From Panax quinquefolius (taxonomy: Eukaryota > Streptophyta > Magnoliopsida > Apiales > Araliaceae), in contig CM035170.1 in assembly GCA_020205615.1 (NCBI GenBank), positions 61,369,322 through 61,433,321 on the forward strand: 64,000 bases of DNA, given 5' to 3'. The position numbers were made by a program, and so were the translations under genes. Under the pieces are notes generated by a model that made no database searches, was not told the origin of the DNA, and saw only the letters and a list, made by a program, of their open reading frames with translations. This document shows, piece by piece, positions 58,836 to 64,000 of this stretch (position 1 is its first letter; every line of letters starts with the position of its first letter).

Positions 58836-59657
58836 TTAAATAAATCGTCTGTGATAACCGGCTAGTCCCAAGAAACTCCTCACCTCCGAAGGTATTCTTG
58901 GTTGTTCCCAATTGATTACGATTTCCACTTTTGATGGATCCACTGAAATCCCATCTTTGTCAATCACATGCCCGAGAAATTGTACACGATCTAGCCAAAA
59001 TTCACACTTAGAGAATTTTGCATACAACTTTTCCTTTCTTAGTGTCTCCAATGTCAAACGAAAATGTTCCACGTGTTCTTCTTGAGTTTTGGAATACACC
59101 AGAATGTCGTCGATAAATACCACAACAAACTTGTCTAAGAATGGTTTAAACACCCTGTTCATCAAATCCATGAATGCAGCAGGGGCATTGGTCGAACTAA
59201 AAGACATCACCAGAAACTCGTAATGTCCATACCGAGTTCTGAATGTCATTCTAGGTATATCCTCCTTCTTTACCTTCAATTGGTGATACACACTTCTAAA
59301 ATCTATTTTCGAGAAGTATTTTGCACCCTTCAATTGATTAAACAAGTCATATATTATTGGCAACGGATATTTATTCTTAATAGTGCCTTTGTTTAATTCC
59401 CTATAATTAATGCAAAGACGCATTGAACCATCCTTCTTCTTCACGAATAACATCGGCGCTCCCCACGGTGATACGTTTGGTTGAATATACTTCTTGTCTA
59501 ACAGCTCCTGCAGTTGTACCATCAGTTCCTTCATCTCTATCGGAGTCATTCTGTACGGGGCCTTCGATATCGATGTTGTTCCTGGCGTTAAGTCGATCAC
59601 GAACTCAATCTCTCTCATCAAAGGAAGTCCCGCAAATCCTCCGAAACATATCTTCAA
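58836..59657 (-). pseudogene. pol: Gypsy-C reverse transcriptase (273 codons open)
   Basis: A long open frame covers a full chromovirus RT. Motifs are [71 protein letters not shown] (catalytic Asp), [20 protein letters not shown] and [12 protein letters not shown] (IDD active site), then [17 protein letters not shown] and [15 protein letters not shown]. The family usually has LRSGYHQ and PFGLTNAPA, so RSVYHQ and SFSSTNAPA are likely inactivating changes. The element lost its gag start, integrase and LTRs. Confidence 0.9.
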
Positions 59658-59751
59658 ATTCCCTAACCACTGGTATCTCTTCCAGTTTCACACCCTTCTT
59701 CTGAGTATCGACTATGTAAGCTAAATAACCCACACAGCCTTGACTCAACAA

Positions 59752-60390
59752 CTACTTGACCTGCATAATCGTCAGACATCTCATTTGTCTAGGCGATTTG
59801 CTACCATAGAAAACTACCTTTGACGGAGTCATACGGTTTACACATTTCTTTTGGCAATCAATTATCGCTCCATAACTGAACAGCCAATCCATTCCCAAAA
59901 TAACATCAAACTCTCCCAGTCTAATTGGAATTAAATCTACCATCATGATATTCCCCCTTAATATTAACCCTACAGTTCTTGTAAACGAACCTAACAGGAA
60001 TTACCTCCTTATTCGCAATTTCTATGTTTAAAGGAAAATACAATTCTTCACTAGGCAATCCTAACCTCTTAGCAAATTCATCAGATATAAACGAGAAAGT
60101 AGCACCCGAATCAAATAATACATAAGCATCAATATCATTGATTGGGATAATACCTAACACCGCATCTTTTGATTGCATAACATCTTGCACAATCATGTTG
60201 AAGGTTCTGGCTGTGGGTTTGTTTGATGTCGTTGGTCCAGTAATGGACCATATACCTCCACTGCTACCTCCCTTGCTTCCCGTTGTCTCGCCAGCTTTCT
60301 TCTTAAGGCACTCACGAGCAAAGTGATCCTTGGACTCATATTCTTTGAGTTGTCGTGAGACATATGCAATGAATTTCCTATATTGCATGA
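59752..60390 (-). pseudogene. pol: Gypsy-C gag zinc-knuckle end and protease
   Basis: The minus strand encodes KDHFARECLKKK (C-terminal half of a CCHC zinc knuckle), then VLFDSGATFSFISDEFAKRL (DSG protease active site) and, after one frameshift near 59940, IPIRLGEFDVILGMDWLFSY. The order and motifs match a chromovirus Gag-protease. The linker to RT ([16 protein letters not shown]) continues to 59660. Confidence 0.85.
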
Positions 60391-60530
60391 GAACACATCC
60401 TAAAGCTCGGCCTGAAGCATCGTTGTAGATGACAAATCCCTCCGAACCTAATGGTATTGTCAGAACAGGTGCTGAAATGAGTCTCCTCTTGAGTTCTTGA
60501 AAACTCTTCTCTGTAATTAGAATTCTATGA
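60391..60530 (-). pseudogene. Foreign RNase H fragment fused to Gypsy-C gag
   Basis: Just upstream and in frame with the zinc knuckle lies TEKSFQELKRRLISAPVLTI, GFVIYNDASGRALGCVLMQ and FIAYVSRQLKEYES, which is the N-terminal half of a gypsy RNase H, not gag. It is similar to, but different from, the RNase H at 58600-58835. The fused 210-codon frame runs 59921-60553. Confidence 0.8.
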
Positions 60531-60538
60531 TTATTGTT
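60531..60538. repeat. 8-bp repeat TTATTGTT at cassette border
   Basis: TTATTGTT at 60531-60538 also occurs at 44794-44801, at the two junctions between the antisense cassette and the Tekay-type LTR. It may be a target-site duplication or simple microhomology. Confidence 0.45.
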
Positions 60539-62748
60539 GAAAATATGGCGCAAATATGTTAATTAGTAAACATAAACTGAATTTATATAATTCGTATATG
60601 ATTTAGAGTTTTTTTAATTCATGTAAATATGATATATATGGAGAAAATCATATTATAGTAAGTTTACTGTGAAATATATATGAATATGGCTTATTTTGGA
60701 ATCAAAATTGACGTTTAATTCGTATGATAAATCGTAAATTGATTCTTGAATGTGTTAATTCATGAAGAAACGAAAACAAAGTAGTTCAAATGGATTGTTT
60801 TGGTGTAATAACGAATTTTCAGTGATTACTTTTTCTAAAGATGTCTAAAAATAGAGTTTTTGAAAAAATATGAAATTTAAAGAATTCAATTTGATTGTTG
60901 TTGTTGTTTTGATGTTTTAAATCAATATATACATATTGGGTAATGTTTATATGAAGCCTATGTGATTTGGGTGTGTTTAATTTGCTGCTTAAATGGTCAA
61001 ATTCGTGTGTTTTGGGTTTGAGTAGAAAGAAAACAGCCTGCTGGTTTTACGTTTACACACCAAATAGTGGTGTCTTTGGTGTCAAAGGCATAAACGCAAT
61101 AAATTGCATTGGTTCTAGAGCTTTAAATGGCGCAGCTGCGCCCTAGCCAGAACAGAGACAGTCTTGTTGATTGTTCAGACTTTAAAACCCAATATAACCT
61201 AGTCTAATGAAAATGATACTGTGGTGAGCATGTAACAAGACGCTATAACAGATCATTAACATGTATTTGATAATTTCATATTTGTAAAATTAGTAAGTTA
61301 TGAAAACTTCACATTATTATTTTTTAAAGTCTAGAGATGGTGATTAAGTGTTGTAATGTTAAGACTTGTGATTTCAGACTTGTGTATGGTGCTAGTGGTT
61401 GGAACTTGTACTAAAATAACGAGTTCAACTAAAATGTGATTTAACTTGTAAGGTTAATGTTGGTATACCTAATAAATTTTGTGATTCTAATGATATGTTT
61501 AGGTGAACGTGAGTTATAATTTAATAGCTTACGCACGAGGCAAGTTTCTGATCCTTAATTTTATTTTAAGCAAGTTCCCTAACCTTTGCTACTTTATTAT
61601 TCAGCAAGGTTTTCTTTTCACCGTTATTTTGTTATACTTATGCATGTCTTCTATCCTTACTCTTACATTACGCAAGTTTCTGAATTTATTATTCAGTTAA
61701 GCAAGATTCTGAACACTAAGCTATATTTGAGCTTATCCTACCTTGTTGATAATTATGCTAGTTTGTTAAATTTGTTTTGTTTATAAATCATGCAAGTTCT
61801 TGAATTCTATTAAGCAAAGTTCTTAATTTTGTTTCCTTATTGGAAATTATAACCTTAGCTTACCATTTTGTTCAAGCAAGGTTGATTATATCCTTACAAT
61901 ACTTTGAACTTTATTCTTAAAGCATGACTTTGATGCAGTACAATATTCATTTATGGTTCATAACTACTTTGTATTACATTGTTGACGAACCTATGCATTG
62001 TCATTACACTTTTGATTCAACTAATCCTTAGTTGATGTTCGTTGAACTCTAAATTTCCTTTGAAACTTATCCAAACCGAACTTCCTTTGGTGTGGACTCG
62101 TATATTAAAACTGAGATGAACAGCCCTATTATAGGGGATTATTTTTGCGGAAACATTTAGATGTTTGTGCACAATACATGGTACGAAGGGTTGATCACCT
62201 TAAATACGGGAAGTCCCTACAGTCTAATGATTGTTTAGGTTTAAGTTAAAAATTTTACTTATAACCTTGGACATAGTTCACGGTCTTGTGACCCTCAGAT
62301 AGTTTGCAACATCAGTTCTTATTTATTGATATCAAGAAATGTTATTCAACTCAATTGAGATTATTCATTGCCTGTTATTGTGTTCTTTCAAGTGAGCGTT
62401 TGTTTTGCTCACTCTTGCGTATATATAACCATTGCAGCTAGACTTGAGAAGGTTGACGAGCCAACCACCAGAAAGGGAAAATGAACAAGTGTTGAAGACT
62501 TGTTAATTGTTGAGAATTATGTTTTTAGACCTATTTCTTTAAATTATGAGATGTAATTAATTATTATTCTGCATTTGATGAATGTTTTAAGGTTAGACAA
62601 CCTGGGATTTATTGATTAAGTTATTTAACCCTTTAATGGGAAGATTTATTGCTTAAATTTTATTTAAGTTGGGTAGTTAGAAATGAATGTTTGGATAGTG
62701 AATACCAAATCCTGTGGGAATGAAGTACCAAAATTTAGGGGTGTCACA
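60539..62748 (+). mobile_element. Tekay-type LTR (solo-like), right part
   Basis: It continues the LTR from 44801 and ends AGGGGTGTCACA. It shares with Tekay-A LTR the GAAGAAACGAAAACAA block (60762), AGCTTACGCACGAGGCAAGT (61526) and TGGGAATGAAGTACC (62716). Short frames inside are not genes. Confidence 0.75.
61535..61895 (+). repeat. Dispersed GCAAGTTYCTGAA motif array in Tekay-type LTR
   Basis: Eight variants of GCAAGTTTCTGAA occur near 61537, 61567, 61601, 61669, 61695, 61786, 61812 and 61873 at 25-90 bp spacing. A shorter version lies at 39528-39715 in the Tekay-A LTR, with about five copies. Confidence 0.6.
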
Positions 62749-62753
62749 TGTAT

Positions 62754-64000
62754 TGGGCCCATAGTATTTTACATGGCCCAATTATTTTAATTAGAAAACC
62801 CAATTGAATTAAATGGATGACCCAAACTTAGCCCATCTCGTTAAGGACTTTTTGGTCATTTAATTAAGCTAAATTTGGCATTAAAAATAAAGTAAAAATT
62901 GGAGCTAAAATGGGTGGCCATTATGTGGCAAAAAGGATCACATGTTGTAAAAAAAATTTGGTCACCAACTTCTTACCAACTACATTAGGTGTCAACCTTC
63001 CATTTGGCCACCAAATTTGTCTAAGTCTACAAGCTAACTAAAGAAGACGAGAGAGAGAGAGAGAGAGAGAAAAAAAAAAACAAGATAAGTTGGTGATTTA
63101 GTATAGATATATAGGGTATATCTATACATTTTTACCAATACTAAAAATCTTTACCACTTTATCAAACAAGTATCTTTCTTATTTTCTAAAAATATTAACA
63201 AAAGCAAACAAAAGAGAGAGAGAGTGGACCATTTTCGGCAGCCACTTGAAGGGAAAGAGAGAAGAAATTTTCTAAAGCCATCTAGCTTTATCTTTAGTTT
63301 TGGAAGAAAGAAGACGAATCAAAGGAAAAAGGTAGAAAATCCTATCTATAAACTAGTTTATTCCTTTTATTTAATTTTTTTTGATGAGATAAAGATTTAT
63401 GATTTCAAAACTCAAAAATGTAAGATCTACATGTTAGTAAGTGTTTTATGTTTAGACCTAACCCTTTTGAGTGTCAAAAGTTGGATCAAAAGAAAGAAAA
63501 TGAAAACTATGTTCCTAAGGGCTAGAAAACCCTAACTTTCTACTACTTTGAAAGGTTATACCTTGAGATCTACACATCATTTTTTCGATCCGTCAAAGAG
63601 GGGTGCTAGATATGTAAGTTAACTTTTAAACCCAAGTGGTATCACTCAAAACTGTTGATTTTACAAGTCATAGGATCTGTTTTTGTGTAAACTGTCCAGC
63701 TAGAACAAAAAGGGGGGGGGATGTTTCTTGCCAGTCCCTTCCAGGGGCAGTTTCATCTGTTTAAGTTGCTTTAAAAATTCTGGAAAATTTTAAGAGGATA
63801 GTATGATAAGTTATCTAAATTTAGTCCAAAGATGATGATTTTTGGATGTGTAGAATGAGAGTTATGGATTTTACAAGAAAGATATGTTTTAAAAGAGAAC
63901 TGAAATAACTTTTTATGTGTAACTCCAAAAATTGTAGAATTCGTACTGGAGGTAGAGTATCATATAAAGAACATACCCTGAAAATTTCAGAATTGTTTGA
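62754..64000 (+). mobile_element. Outer LTR-like sequence, right part
   Basis: This is the sequence outside the Tekay-type LTR and probably resumes the LTR begun at 43126. It is AT-rich, with a GA run at 63049-63071 and GAGAGAGAGA at 63213-63223. The phrase AAACCCTAACTTTCTACTAC and the later CTGGAAAATTTTAAGAGG resemble U5/leader text of chromovirus LTRs. The frame at 63224-63535 has no recognisable product and is very Lys-rich, so I do not call it a gene. It runs off the window. Confidence 0.4.

Noticed and set aside
63224..63535. 103-codon plus-strand frame near the right edge
   Set aside because: It is Lys-rich AT-biased sequence in an LTR-like region with GA runs. There is no motif or credible start context.

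Overview
This window is plant nuclear DNA (angiosperm, species not identifiable from it) made almost wholly of LTR retrotransposons nested inside one another. It resembles pericentromeric or intergenic heterochromatin. The plant assignment rests on plant-type lineages: Ty1/copia with a tRNA-iMet primer site, a giant Ty3/gypsy Tat-type element with a second RNase H, Athila with a tRNA-Asp-type primer site and an extra ORF in the env position, and chromoviruses of Tekay/Del type. I see no host protein gene, tRNA, rRNA, CRISPR array or bacterial signal. The names A, B and C below are working labels.

Layout from the left. Positions 1-3462 are the leader and 5' LTR of Copia-B (minus strand), whose body lies off the left edge; it abuts the truncated gag of Tat-B (3463-5898, minus). 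Copia-A (5899-34038, minus) follows, with its 3' LTR at 5899-7422, pol at 7437-9338, gag-protease at 30129-31711, a primer site at 33223-33234 and a truncated 5' LTR at 33236-34038. Its integrase is split by Tat-A (9339-30128, minus, about 20.8 kb), which has LTRs of about 2.7 kb, the gene order gag, protease, RT, RNase H, second RNase H, integrase, and a 7.2 kb 3' region with tandem repeats and a broken antisense coding remnant.

From 34039 come an LTR-like unit with 10-bp inverted ends (34039-34855), LTR-derived debris, and a deleted Tekay-type element Tekay-A (35936-40644, plus). Next is a truncated Athila-B fragment (40645-42958, minus). The right third is a deep nest: an outer LTR-like sequence (43126-43935 and 62754-64000) is split by a Tekay-type LTR (43936-44801 and 60539-62748). 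That LTR is split by an LTR-less antisense gypsy pol cassette (44802-45139 and 58600-60530), whose RNase H is split by a solo Copia-A-type LTR (45145-45594 and 57481-58594, site duplication CAGTT). The solo LTR is in turn split by a near-complete Athila-A (45595-57475, site duplication GTCCT).

All elements look inactive: each has stops, frameshifts or deletions in an essential gene, and Athila-A, with long open RT-RNase H, protease and integrase frames, is the best preserved. The points most worth checking are an inverted duplication in the Tat-B LTR, a plus-strand coding remnant in the Tat-A 3' region, a chimeric RNase H/gag/protease frame, a hyperdivergent patch between otherwise near-identical Athila LTRs, and indel-rich divergence in Tat-A that may be partly assembly error. 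No complete new biological system was recognised.
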